Origin: Isoetes taiwanensis
Taxonomy: Eukaryota > Streptophyta > Lycopodiopsida > Isoetales > Isoetaceae
NCBI GenBank assembly: GCA_021234155.1
Contig: JAJEKV010000004.1
Location: 29,603,305-29,667,304, forward strand
DNA length: 64,000 nucleotides
Direction: 5' to 3'
The number at the start of each line of letters is the position of its first letter. Positions within the stretch are counted from its first letter, which is position 1. A program made the translations under genes and the position numbers. The notes beneath the pieces were generated by a model. It was given only the letters and a program-made list of their open reading frames with translations. It did no database searches and had not been told where the DNA came from. Positions 42,211 through 54,182 of this stretch are shown piece by piece.

Positions 42211-43562
42211 ATGCGAATCAAAAGGAGTAAATCATACGAGCTTTTGTGTGGTCAGCATTTATCTTTAGATAATGTCCAATATTCTTAGCATAATATAAGA
42301 AAATTACATTATTAATTTATGTTGGTACGATATCCATCAGTGAATTCTTTTAAGCTTAATATTTTACATAAATTTACTTCGAATTAATGCTTCCTTCCTG
42401 CGTAACTACTCTCTATGTTCCCACTTCTTTTCTGCAAATGTCCAATACTACAATACAATTTGTTAAGGACCCATTATTTCATAACATCTACCCAATCCTC
42501 ATGTCGACACAAATGCCCCACATCGTCGGACATACGTTTCTAGTTATAATTAACAATGGCGAGAGCTCATTCATATTCGTGCATTGAGGCATGTATCTGC
42601 TAAGGGGACCTAAGAAATAAGATATGGTTGTGCCATATGCTCGTATTTGGGACGTAATTGCTCTATATAGTATTGAGTTTGTACTTAAAGGCCGCCAATG
42701 AGATAGTCCATAAAAGTTATCTTTTGGAAAGCCTCCCCACCAAGACATGCTAGAAGAGCAACATGAATTCCTTCATGTGATAGTTTTTAATGCTTGAACC
42801 ACCCAACTATTTGGCTCCCCAGCCATCTTCATTTTTCAATAACTAAAGGCTCGTGATGCTTCCTGTATTTGAGGAGGAAAACATTCGCACGCGATCACAT
42901 GTTTCACTACCATTTTTTGCAAAGTGTCAAAAGCTTTGCATTTCTTCTTAGGGATTGTGCCGCCCCATAACATCCATGTACACGTAAACAATATCCTCAC
43001 ACCCTATCAATACCTTCATCACATTGCTTGGCGCTGGTTCCGAGCAAAAGCCCACTAAATATTCCAAACACTCATCAAACACCGCCATCATCACAACCCC
43101 TGTAGACCATGAACCACAAGTCCTTAAAAAGGGCATCAAAATCTCTACTTTATCAATGAACCATCAATCAAGGAGCTTTGCAACTTATCTATACCATGAG
43201 AAACTTGCCAAACACACTTGACGAATTGCGTAGCATGGCTCTAAAACGTTGACGCGCTCCTTTGCTGTGATCTCTAGGCATGAGTAACTTATTTTTCACT
43301 CAAGAAGCGAAGTAGGCCAATGACTTGAGGATACACAAAAAGAAGAGGTGAATTCACTCCCAAGGAGATAATGGCCTTGGTCCTCATGTGAGAAGGACAT
43401 GCAATGTAAAGTGAATGGGAGTAGGACATAACGATGATGTGGTGTGTGCGCGTGTCTAATATTTCTACTGGATTCTATTCTAGTAACTCATGGTCTCTAT
43501 GGGTCTAAAATTTGAGGCCAAGAATGTAAGTTGTTTGTAAAGGTTGGCATAGGATCATTTTA

Positions 43563-43960
43563 CCCTGGATTAGGGAATCCCAAAGGTGTGATCCTGAAGG
43601 ACAGGATCCCGAAGGACGGGATCCCACCTTACTGCGCAGTTACTACGCAAAACCGCGGCCCCTTAGAAGAATGTTTTTTGCAGATCGTTTTTCTCCCTCG
43701 ATTCTCTACCAAATCAGGTGGGATAACTTCAGGCATGGTCAGAATGGGCTGGAGAAGAGTATTAGCTAGGAGCCAAGGAGGAATCGCAGAGAGTGCCCCT
43801 GCTATCAGAGATCAACCATGGGGCCAAAAATTGGCCCTCAACTGCGCAATCACCCATTAACTGCGCAGTTAACGGCAGGATCAAGGATCCGGGAGGAGGG
43901 GGTCCCATTGACTGCGGGATCCCCGACTGAATCCAATCCAGGATTATCTCACGCCATAAA
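43563..43960. repeat. Cluster of CTGCGCAGT palindromes and GGATCC/GGATCCC words
   Basis: ACTGCGCAGTTAC (about 43630), AACTGCGCAA (43838) and the perfect palindrome TTAACTGCGCAGTTAA (43857-43872) lie in a GC-rich patch. A further CACTGCGCAGTTT is at 46152. GGATCCC motifs are repeated in the same patch. It may be a small transposon; no ends were found. Confidence 0.5.
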
Positions 43961-44209
43961 GGTTCACTATGAAAAGACTGAGGCATATAATTCATGGCAA
44001 CAGATAAAATGACCTAAGGCTGAAAAAAAAAACCGGAGCATATTCTCGAAGATGTAGACGCGCCATAACGATGGTACTAGACTGTGAGGGATAGTTGCTG
44101 CGGATCGTTGCTGCTTCTGATTCTCAAGTTCTGCATGCTCAGTATTGATAAATCCAACAGTGGAACACGTAAGGAACCATCCTATATGGACTCAGTCCTA
44201 AGAGCTTCT

Positions 44210-45702
44210 TCTGCCATGTTCGAGCTTCCTCTGGATTTGCACGAAAGCTAGGTAGTCCTCAGGACCTTCTTCTCTGCCGGATCTTATCTTTTTGGTCAGG
44301 GAATTACCATCTATGCCATGGTCCAATTCTGCAGGGAGTATTTGAAATATAAAACCCTTTGCCATGGCTCTTGCCCTAATTTTGCCTGTGGAGATCTCAC
44401 TTATGCCTGCCTGCGGGCTTATGATACCTTTTATGTTAGGAACGTGGGATTCTTCATCTTGGTCTGCGCTCATACATTTAATGCGTTCATGTTTGCCTTT
44501 AAATTTGAAAAGGGTGAAGCTCCTATTAAGTCCGCTTATTTCTTGCCACTGATGCAGTTTTGGAGATTGGTTAATCTGGTCAAGGATACATGGAGCTGCA
44601 GCGGGTAAGTATATTTTAAATCCTAATGTCTCAATTTTTAATTTCTCTTGATGGAGTTTTAGACATGTCTAGTTTTTTTTCTTTATCTCTGCATCATATT
44701 TATTTTATACTTGTATGTATGCTTGAATCTGCAGAGTTAAGGACTACCAGTTGGAAGAAAAAAATACCCTGTTCACCCAACTGGACTTATCTCTGGAAAC
44801 ATTTCCCATGTATGACTTGCAGATCTTTGCCTGGTATTACAGACTTGGTTCTTTTCTAAAGGGCAGTGTTATGTATGCTGGATTAAGGGCACTACCCATA
44901 TCCACAGCTTCATCTTTCCTCTCATCATTTTTGTTAGGAGGATTAACTGTCCAAGCTACAGCCAAGAATGCCAAATCCTTAGAGATGAAAACTGCAATTG
45001 GAATTTCATCAGGTAGATAAGTCTTATTTCTTTCAACTGTTCAAAAAGAACTGCCTCATTTTCATTTCTAAAGCACAAAATTTGCAGGAATTATAATCTC
45101 AGCTGCTGCGTATATAAGAACTTCTACATTGATGACCTTATATTACAACCATGGTATTAAAGATAGATTAAAAGTGTATGAAGGCACAGGGAATGGCTCG
45201 AAAATTTACCACTTTTATGTAGTCAATGGCATTCTTGTGTGCATAAAGACTGCAACATACCTGGTGCTCTATTTAACATTCCTCTCCTTCAAGAATTTGA
45301 AAAAAAAAATCGCCTGTATGTGCTAGGATAGTGAAGGCTGTTACAATGGCATATATCAGCTTTTGGGTTGGACCTTTATATCCGCTTGTAAGTGAAGCTC
45401 TTGAACAGGATCAACTTGGAACGCCACAGTTTAGAATAAAATTGGTGAGCATAGCAGTGGTCAACCTCATCCTAGACTGTTTTCCGGTTCCACAAATTCA
45501 TCATTTTTTGTCACAGGCCGATACCATAGTGTCAGTGGCATTGTATATGAGTTCTATAGCAGCCTATGTGATTATTGACAAAAAATGTGGCAGGATAAAT
45601 TCTGTTTCTTCTGAAACAACAGAATCACCTGAAATAGATACAGAGCAAAGAATTGATTCTAGCGGTACAGTACCCAGAACTTTGGACATTGTTCACAAAT
45701 GA
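44210..45702 (+). pseudogene. EXS-domain membrane protein, broken copy
   Basis: Exons: about 44252-44604, 44735-45012 and 45088-45702, with GT-AG introns at the same places and phases as the intact paralog at 50025-51573. Blocks include LRTFFSAGSYLFGQGITIYA, LCHGSCPNFACGDLTYACLR, HTFNAFMFAFKFEKGEAPIK, SAYFLPLMQFWRLVNLVKDT, PISTASSFLSSFLLGGLTVQ and WVGPLYPLVSEALEQDQLGT. EXS (ERD1/XPR1/SYG1) proteins are polytopic membrane proteins linked to phosphate export or Golgi protein retention. This copy has a stop just before VVLRTFF (near 44251) and a frameshift plus stop near 45310-45330 beside an A10 run, so it is a pseudogene. Confidence 0.8.
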
Positions 45703-48124
45703 ACGACCGTTCAAGTGTTAGGGAAACTTTTATCGCCTACTTGAAAACGTCCTAATGTTTCCCTAAATAATCCGATACTTTAAGTTACTAATTGGAAATT
45801 TGTATAGCCATAGAAAAATACATGACTTGAAATTTTGAATCCGAGAATCCTTCTTTACCATGGATTTTGCCCAACACTTACTTTGATTCTCGAGCTCACA
45901 AATTGGTAGGCTGAAAATACGTTTACCCTGAATGTGATGATACGTTGCACATGATTTTCTCCGGTAGAATCATAAAGTTACACAGTAATTGTGTAGTCAA
46001 GCAAAGATATCTCGGCCAGTCTAGCTCCAAATTGATTCAAACCACTTCCACAGTGGTCAGAATGGGACAAATTAAAGCTGTTAATCAACGCAAACTAAAA
46101 ACGCCTCCAAATTAGATCAGTTGCAACAGGGCAAGGCTCATTTAACCTCCTCACTGCGCAGTTTGCCAGGTGATTCCGCGGGACATAACTTTTGTTTGAT
46201 TTTGCAGGACAGAATACCTCCACAAAGGCATCACCACATTTAGGGTAAGCTTACTTTGAGCCAACTTGGCAAATGAATCTCGTACAGATTACAATAGCTT
46301 ATGTACCTTATCTTGTGTATTTGCACATTGTGTTCTTGTCCTTTACTCCATTGAACTATTTCAACCCTTGGTTCAAAAAATTATTTAAGCATAATTGGCA
46401 AGTTTCCTGTTGGATCAAGCCCAGCGTACTAGCTACATACTCCCATTCCATTTCTAGCAGAGGTATCAAGAGAATCTGTTATTTGTCACGAGAAGTTTTC
46501 TTGCTCTTTCTCAGATGTAGTGTGAATTTTTAAGTCCACACAGTAGGTCGTCCTCCTCCTCGTACACTTGTCATTGGAAAAACTAGGGTGGCGGATCCAG
46601 CATGGTGAATTATATGCTCATGATCGAGTGAGATTTACATCTTCCAACATATGTACAGGTGGGGCACACAGACTAAAGACAAGGAGGTCAATTTTGATCA
46701 CCAAACCATCTTCATGACAGTAAATTGAAATCATTACAGACTAAAGACAAGGAGGTCAATTTTGATCACCAAACCCTCTTCATGACAGTAAATTGAAATC
46801 ATTACAACTCCAGTGTCAGTGTCAGGCAACCTCTTGGGTGTCTCAACTTCGCGAGGATTATGATAAAGTGGAGGATTATGCCACATTAGAGGAAAAATGA
46901 GATCAATTTCTGTCCCAAATAGATCAATAAGAAAAAACACCTCAGCAAAATATATCGGCCAATGAGAGCGTAGCTCAAGTTGTTCTATGCCGTAATTACG
47001 TGGCACTGAATTCCTATGTGGCACCCCCATGGCAATTTTACCAAACAATAAATACTTGGTCATTAATACAATGTCATTTATGAACCCACGGGATTTAATG
47101 TCAAGAAAAAACTCCCAAAATTAGTTTCAAAATAATTTGATATCGAGCCAAAGTATTCAAAATTTTAGGTATTCCGGACTCCCCCCGTAATTTTTGTCTC
47201 GAGAACCGTAGATGTCATAGATAGTTGGATGATTGCACTAGGTAATCCAATGGTAAGCCCTATATTTCCTGTGTTGCAAGATTCTTGTTCATTTCTGTCT
47301 TGGCTCTTTAAACATCGCTTAATATTAATCCTCTTGGTTTTGATTTGCAGATAAATATTCATCAATGAATTCGTAAGCTCAGGGTCTGGCTTCATTATAC
47401 ATCATCAACAAGTTCTACGATAGGTAATGTTTCTTTCTCGAAGTATCGAAATATGGTATGGTTTACTTTCTTCTCAGCAGTACCATTTAGTTAAATTGAA
47501 AAAGGGGTTTTGAAGCATTCAGGAACTTAGAGACCATAAAATGTGGTGAGGTGGGTTTATGTCTAAATATTGATACGCATTTGAATTGCTCTTGCTTGTG
47601 CATTTGCATTTTGCCTTTGCAGGTCTGATTTTTCTTCTGAATTTGCTTTTGTAAGCAACTGAATTCATAATCTAAGAGTTCCTCTGACTTCAAAGATAAG
47701 GTTTCTGTCCACTCTATAACGAGTGTGTTGGAGGTCCATCATTTTAGCCTTGGACAATTGCTATTTCCCGCTACATCTACAATCCATTCTACGAAATATC
47801 GGTATTTGGTTCCATAAATACTACTACACAAAGGCAGAAGGTAAAGTGGGCAAACTTACGTTAGTAGATGTGCCTAACCTCACTCTCTTGTCCAGGAAAT
47901 CGAGGTATCTGAAGCTTTTCTTTCAACCAAGACTCTGCCGCCATAGCCTTCATTGATCGCAGCCAAAGAAATAAAAAAAAAATCTTGCCCTTTCCTTAAT
48001 AAAAAAAAAAAAGAGCCTAGATTGCGGCGTAGAACAAGAAGAAAAGAAAAGAAAAAATTACAAAATGATTTATATGTGTTTTGTAGACAGCCTTCAATAA
48101 AAAAAGAAAAAAGATTTATATATG
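45703..48124. other. Intergenic sequence between the EXS paralogs
   Basis: No recognised genes. A 109-codon minus frame (46734-47063) and a 76-codon minus frame (47165-47395) have no known motifs; the former overlaps a tandem duplication. Confidence 0.5.
46669..46804. repeat. 68-bp near-identical tandem duplication
   Basis: CAGACTAAAGACAAGGAGGT begins at 46669 and again at 46737, and the two 68-bp units differ at one base (CCATC/CCCTC). The similarity implies recent duplication. Confidence 0.95.
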
Positions 48125-48745
48125 TTTTGGTGAAACACTTGGTTCTAATAGACACAAGAAGCGCACACACTTTTGCTTCGCCAAGGTTGGTTGAGATGCT
48201 GTAGTTGAAAACGCTGAAGTAAAAAACTAGAGAAGACAGATAAGCATAGGACCGTAAGAGAATTCCAAGTAGGAGACAATGTTTGGCTTAAGGTACAAAA
48301 AAACGAAGCTCCGCATTGAAAATTGCAAGAAGCTTGCTCCCAGGTGGGCGGGACCATTCAAAATTATACAAAGAGTAGGTTATCAATCCTACAAATTGGA
48401 TCTCCCCGCTCACTTGAAGGTTTCCAAAGTTTTCCACGTAAGTCTTCTAAAGAAGCACATTTTAAATCCAGAGGAGATACTGGAAACACCAACCTTGTTG
48501 GAAATGATTGAAGAACAACTTGAGATTATTCCAGAAGTTCTTCTTGATAGGGCATATAAGAAAACGAGAAGATCTCAATTTCTCTAATATGTAGTGAAGT
48601 GGATGCATTTGTCGGACGATATGGGTACTCAATTTGAATCAGCAGTACCCAGAACTTATAGAGCAATGCAAAGTCGGCTCATCACAGAGGTAGTCGACAA
48701 TGAGACAGTAAGTGAGTGTAAGGTTAGATTGAGGTCTACATTTTG
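48125..48745 (+). mobile_element. Ty3/gypsy remnant with protease joined to integrase C-terminus
   Basis: The frame from about 48125 has HLVLIDTRSAHTFASPRLVE, an aspartic protease block in which DTGS reads DTRS. About 120 bp further comes [19 protein letters not shown], then [20 protein letters not shown] and [15 protein letters not shown], the integrase C-terminal region. After a stop, YVVKWMHLSDD is chromodomain-like. Reverse transcriptase, RNase H and the integrase core are absent, so a large internal deletion joined the two ends of pol. It is dead. Confidence 0.75.
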
Positions 48746-50024
48746 ATGAGACGAAAGTAAACAAAACATTTGAGAGATAAGATGGCATATAGGATCATGC
48801 ATCATAGAAAAGCACCTCTAGTCTATGGCCATAACGAGAAAGAAGCCATCCTTTACCTCAAAGCCATCACCATGTAAAAGCCCAATTGGCCTATGGAATC
48901 TGCAGTTGCCAGCCATTTGACAACAGAGTGGTTCTGGAGCTAAAAGGAGGCGATATATGGATTTGACAAAGTGCTTACCTCGGTGAATATTCCTTTGACA
49001 ACTCCAAGCAACTCTTTCCATGACACCAGCCTCCACAATAAGAGATAAATTCTCTGCTACATTCTTCCATACAATAGTAGGAACTTTGCTTGAAACTCAG
49101 ACCAAAAGTGCAGGTGACCCATGATACCATGCCTGAGGGCCCATTGTCCTTGTGTAAGAGGGTGAATTGATGTAGCAATTGGAGGCGCTGTGATGGTTGG
49201 CCGCAATGGACTACCATATAGTCTTTAGTAAGGTGCAAGTAGAAGGGCAAGACTAAAAGAGATGTCTGACTGCATTCGAAGCTGTCAACAATCCTTGTAG
49301 AAAAAGAGACGGATTCGGAAAAGGCTGGAAAGGATGAAATAGTGCCCAAGGCAGAACTGACAGAACTACCTTGATTAAGTAAGTCAATGCTTGATAACGC
49401 GTAAACTATGCGACTCATCTTCATCACTTCGAATCCTCCAAATGAGATTTGAAATGAATGAGAACTTTACTCTGCAGTGAGAATCATATCCACACCGCCT
49501 GCCCACTTGGGAAGGATACATTTAAATCAAGCCACCTTAACCGAAACACCCTCCCCAATAGCAGCCCACATAAAATTTCCAATTGCAGTGATTTTACACA
49601 CTTTGACCGTGCAATAAGAAAGCCATATAGACATGGGTACTGTTGAGTGTTAACTTGACCATTGTTATGCGACCAGCAAGAGACTGACTTGTGATGCGAC
49701 TAGTAAGAGACAACTTTGTAGTAGACCATGTACCTATTGAAAATCACCTAGAGAGGAGAATTTATGATTTGTTGTTACCATGTATGTTGCTTCATCTAGG
49801 TAGAACAAACAATGCCTTAAAACATTTGAACTTCCAGTTGAAGTTCTTTAAGTATGCTTTTAATCATGTTTGAGAGTGGCACGCAACAATAGGCAAGGTA
49901 GGTGGCCGCCACATGGATTGGCATAATGTGTAATTAATTTACATGTAAAATTGCCTCAACAACAATTAGAAAACATATAGAGATCAAGTAGCTGGGGCAG
50001 CCGTGGTCTTTTACTCTTTGTTTT
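48746..50024. other. Intergenic sequence with one unrecognised 150-codon frame
   Basis: The minus-strand frame at 48975-49427 (containing LQLLHQFTLLHKDNGPSGMV) has mixed composition and no motif I know. The rest is non-coding. It lies beyond the 3' end of the intact EXS gene. Confidence 0.4.
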
Positions 50025-51573
50025 TCAAGTTTTAAGTTGGGGTGTGGGAGATCCTATAGGATAAATAGGAGATCCTATAGGATAAACAGGCAAGGGAACC
50101 CACAATGCACCAAGACCACTCAGCCAAGGCCACTCACTTCTTTGTTCTACATCTACTTCTTCTACCCTGCTTATAGTCAGGTTTTGTTCATAACTAGCAT
50201 CCATTTTGCCACATTGTTTGTCAATAAACACATACACTGCCACAGAAATCAAGTAGACCACTACCACTGCTATGGTATCAGCTTGTGGCACGAATTGGTG
50301 CGCAAATGCAGCCACAATATAATCAGCAACTATATGTATTAGAGCTACAGTCACCAACTTGATCCTAAAGTGCCATGTCCCAAGTTGCTTTTGTTCAAGC
50401 GCTTCGCTTACTAATGGATATAGAGGACCTACAGTTGTGCTGATATATGCCAAGGCAAATGCCTTAACTAACCTGGTGTGCACTGGCAGCCTGTTCACTT
50501 TGTTTAGTGACAAGAATACCATATATAGAAGAATGTAAATTATCACTTTAATGGAAGACATAAGCACATCAATCATATCAGTATGAAGAATATTCGAAGA
50601 ACTCCATTTGCCTTCATAAATCTTAATTCTGTCTTCTATGGCACTATTGTAATATAGAATTATAACTGAAGCAATACGCAGATATGCAGATGCTGATATA
50701 AACAGTCCTGTTCAGAGTTGACAAGTCAGAGACAGAAATAATACCTTAACAATAATAATAACATAACAATTATAAGAATGGTAGTATAAGTGATTGAATA
50801 TAAAAATGACAGACTGTACCTGACGAGACTGCAATGGCAGCTTTCATCTTAAAAGATTTGGCATTTTGGGATGCAGCTTGAATTGTTAATCCACCTATGA
50901 ACAGTGATGACATGAAGGATGAAGCTGTGGAAATAGGATTTCCCTTTACTGCATGGAACATAACACTGCCGTGTAAATTATGAGTGAGCCTGTAGCACCA
51001 GGCAACGATCTGTGTAGAATATAGAGGAAAAGTTTCTAGAGATAAGCTCAATTGTGTGAACAAAGTATTCTTCTCTTCCAATTGAAAATCCAAAAACCTA
51101 CAAACAGAAATCCAGACATAGAACAATGAATAAGGAATGCATTATGCAACGAAAACATGAAGGCCAAAAACATAGCTATATAAAGTCAAAGATAGATACC
51201 CTTTGCAGCTCCAAGACTCCTTTATAAGGTTCAAGAGCCTCCATAGCTGCATTAATGGCAAGAAATATGCAGATCTCAAGGGGGCATCCCCTCTATCAAA
51301 TTTGAAAGCAAACATGAAGGCATTGACAGTGTGTGCAAAGAATAAGATAGCGCATGCAATGATAAGATCTCTTCTGGAGTCATTTGCACGAATGCAATTG
51401 TAAGAGCGGTCACCGCAGGAGAAATTAGGGCAAGAGCCATGGCAAAGGTCTCTGTATTTGATATACTCTTTGCAGAATCCAACCATGGCGTAAGTGATTG
51501 TACCTAAGGAAAAGAGATATGTTCCGGCGGAGAAGAGGGTTCTGAGCGCCACCCATAGATCGCGCTTCTCCAT
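50025..51573 (-). CDS. EXS-domain membrane protein (SPX/EXS family, no SPX part)
   Basis: Exons 51573-51200, 51097-50820 and 50707-50025 have GT-AG introns in phase and give 444 residues, close to plant EXS proteins without an SPX domain. The start MEKRDLWVALRTLFSAGTYL was chosen as the first ATG of the aligned part. Several hydrophobic spans are visible (for example ACAILFFAHTVNAFMFAF, VIIYILLYMVFLSL, LVTVALIHIVADYIVAAF, AVVVVYLISVAVYVFI). Hallmarks are CHGSCPNFSCGD, RSAYFLPLMQLWRLLN and VGPLYPLVSEALEQ. By family it is a Golgi or plasma-membrane protein in phosphate export or sorting. The last exon ends in repeats (YPIGSPIYPIGSP) created by a tandem duplication at 50047-50090, probably a late addition. 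It is the inverted partner of the dead copy at 44210-45702. Confidence 0.85.
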
Positions 51574-53122
51574 GGAGCCTTTGAAATTTGGATTCCTGCA
51601 CAACGTTTAAAGGACATTCTTTGTTGCACAGTGCAAGGCTGCTTCAAAAGCATAGGCGGACTTTTTTGCGCGACATTTTCTTTGTTGGACCTCTTTGTTT
51701 GTCAGACTTGTTTGTTTCTTTTGTCCTAACTTAAGTCAACGATATTAACTAATAATCCAAAACACCGCCAAAGTTTACTTTACTTAATTTTATTGAATTG
51801 CCCACTTCACATGGCTTACCTAATAATGTTGAACTAGTAATTTTGTTTTGGTCTACCTATATATATTTGTTTATCTTGTGAATGATAAAAGTCAAGTCTA
51901 TTCAATTCTTAATGTGTACTTCTGTATGTGTATATACTGTGGTGATGTGTATTTGGATATATTGTAATGTCGCGGCATGGCCTTGAATTTTTCATACCTC
52001 AAATACAAAGCAGCAAATAGTTGTGGATTTATTGTCTAATCAAAGGCTACATTGCGACTAAGTGAAAGTCAAAGGGTTTGAATTTTACCATGACATCACT
52101 TCCTGTGCTTTTTAAGGTAAAAAAAATGATGGTTTTTAGGAGGTTCCCATAGAAACATGCTAGTTGAAGAAAGAATATACCAAAACGTGGGAAGAACAGA
52201 TGGCAATATGGTTTTAGATGTGTGGACTAATGTCATAGAGATCATAAGCTTGGTGAGGAGAGATGTTTTTAAAAATTATTGCAACAACGCATCCTGCTTA
52301 GGCATGCAGACGACTATTATACTTGATGACCACTATGAAACTAAGGACCATAGTCAAGAATATTTTATATGTATACAAGTATTTTATTCTATGTGATAGG
52401 TATATCAACCTTATTGATTTGGAATTTTCCCGTTTGGTGGAAAACATTTTTGGATTTTTTTTTATTTTTATTTTTATTTTATTTTTAATTTTCTAAGATT
52501 TTAAGGGTTTTGGTTGCTGGAAACATTTTTTGATCCTCCAAAAAATCGTAGTTTTCCAAAATCTCTTAAAAATTTTCCAAAGATCAAAATGCAGATGGAT
52601 TCCTCTCCTACGGCATCCCGGGATGGAGGAAAGGTGTAGGATAATGGCATGCATGCATTCCAACCTTTAGGTTAAGAAGTAGAGATAGATTTATTTCGTT
52701 GCTCGCAACGATTTTGCTTCCTACATCTTTTTGTCGGGTATTCTTTAGGTAATGATGGTTTTTTTAGCTTTAACCGGACAGATGGTATTGCAGAGAAGCT
52801 GCAAAGAAGCTGCCATTGCGTTTTATAGATCTATGGATTTGGCCGACCATGTCCTTGCAAATTTTTGCGATTAGAGATAGTTGAAGCCTTGTTTTCACTT
52901 CAATCTAGGTGCAGATTTATATGATATATTAATTATCTATGTATTCTCTGATCTTTTGAGGTGGAGCTTGAAGCTTTCCCTTTTCTGGCTAGAAGAGGAT
53001 GCCTAACATCTCGATATACATGCCATGCTTCCAAAATTGCTTCAAGTCCTATTTTCTGGCTAGTCTAGGTACAAATTTATGCTAGATTAATTAGTCTGGT
53101 TTTGCGTTGATGGATGGATCAA
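51574..53122. other. Upstream region of the EXS gene and intergenic sequence
   Basis: No supported gene. Long T and AT runs occur near 52440-52510. The 79-codon plus frame at 52157 is unrecognised. Confidence 0.5.
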
Positions 53123-54055
53123 TTGGAAGGAATTGTCATTAATAGTATACGTGTTATCAAAGTTGCATTTCTGGTTATAACTGGTTATTGATTATATTTG
53201 CTTAGTTTGATAGATTTCTGAAGTTTGATATTTGGCTTCAAATTTGTGGTCTCTGCTAACCATAACTGTGCATAATTGTGCATCTGCAGGTTCCAAGAAT
53301 AGACAAAAGATTTGATTGCATTTAATCCTAATAGGAGCCTGCATGTTCTAAAGGCTTTTTCTACTTAATCCACGAGGAACCTTCTTCATGTTTACCTTAT
53401 CTACATATTCCAGCAATATGCCATTCTCGAGCACTGCCGCTGCTGCACTTCAAGAAAATAACATTAAGCAGGAGCACAAGGTTCAAGTTTTTCCTTATAT
53501 ATAATGTATGTTGTATCAGGTATATAGAAAGATGTCATACGCTTGACTTTTGGCAAGATTTTGGAAGGAGTTGTTGTTAATAGTACAAGTGTCATCAAAG
53601 TCGCATCTCCTGTTATAATTGGTTATTGATTATATTTGCTTAGCTTGATAGACTTTTGAAGTTTGAGCTTTCAATTCAAATTTGTGGTTTCTGCTCTAGG
53701 AGCATAACTGTGCATATTTGTGCATTCTAAGAACTACAGAAGATTTGATTGCATTTAATCCTAATAGGAGCCTGCATGTTTTAAAGGCTTTTTCTACTTA
53801 ATCCACAAGAAACCTTCTTCATGTTTACCTTATTTGCATATTTCAGCAATATGCCATTCTCAAGCACTATCGCTGCTGTAATTCAAGGAAATAACATTTA
53901 GTTAATGTTGGAGCATAAGGTTTGAGTTTTTCCTTATAAGGTATATTGTAAATACTTTTTGAAATTATTGCGATGTATTGTCCTTGCTTCTAGGTTTGTA
54001 GTATCAGGTATATAGAAAGATGTCATAGGCTTGACTTTTTTGCAAGATTTTGTAG
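53123..54055. repeat. Tandem duplication of ~450-490 bp
   Basis: TTGGAAGGAATTGTCATTAA at 53123 has a partner at 53571. GATTTGATTGCATTTAATCC, TAATAGGAGCCTGCATGTT, AGCAATATGCCATTCTC and AGGTATATAGAAAGATGTCA occur in the same order in both units. The second unit has about 40 extra bp near 53945-53995. Divergence is roughly 10-15 percent by eye. No coding sequence. Confidence 0.85.
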
Positions 54056-54182
54056 ATATGATCTGATTTACTGTACTTCAGTACATCAGCGGCTCATATT
54101 TTATATAGACATAATAAATAGTATGTGCATGTCATTTCGGTAGTATTAAGCGACCCCGTTGTGTCCCCGCTTTCCTGTGCAT

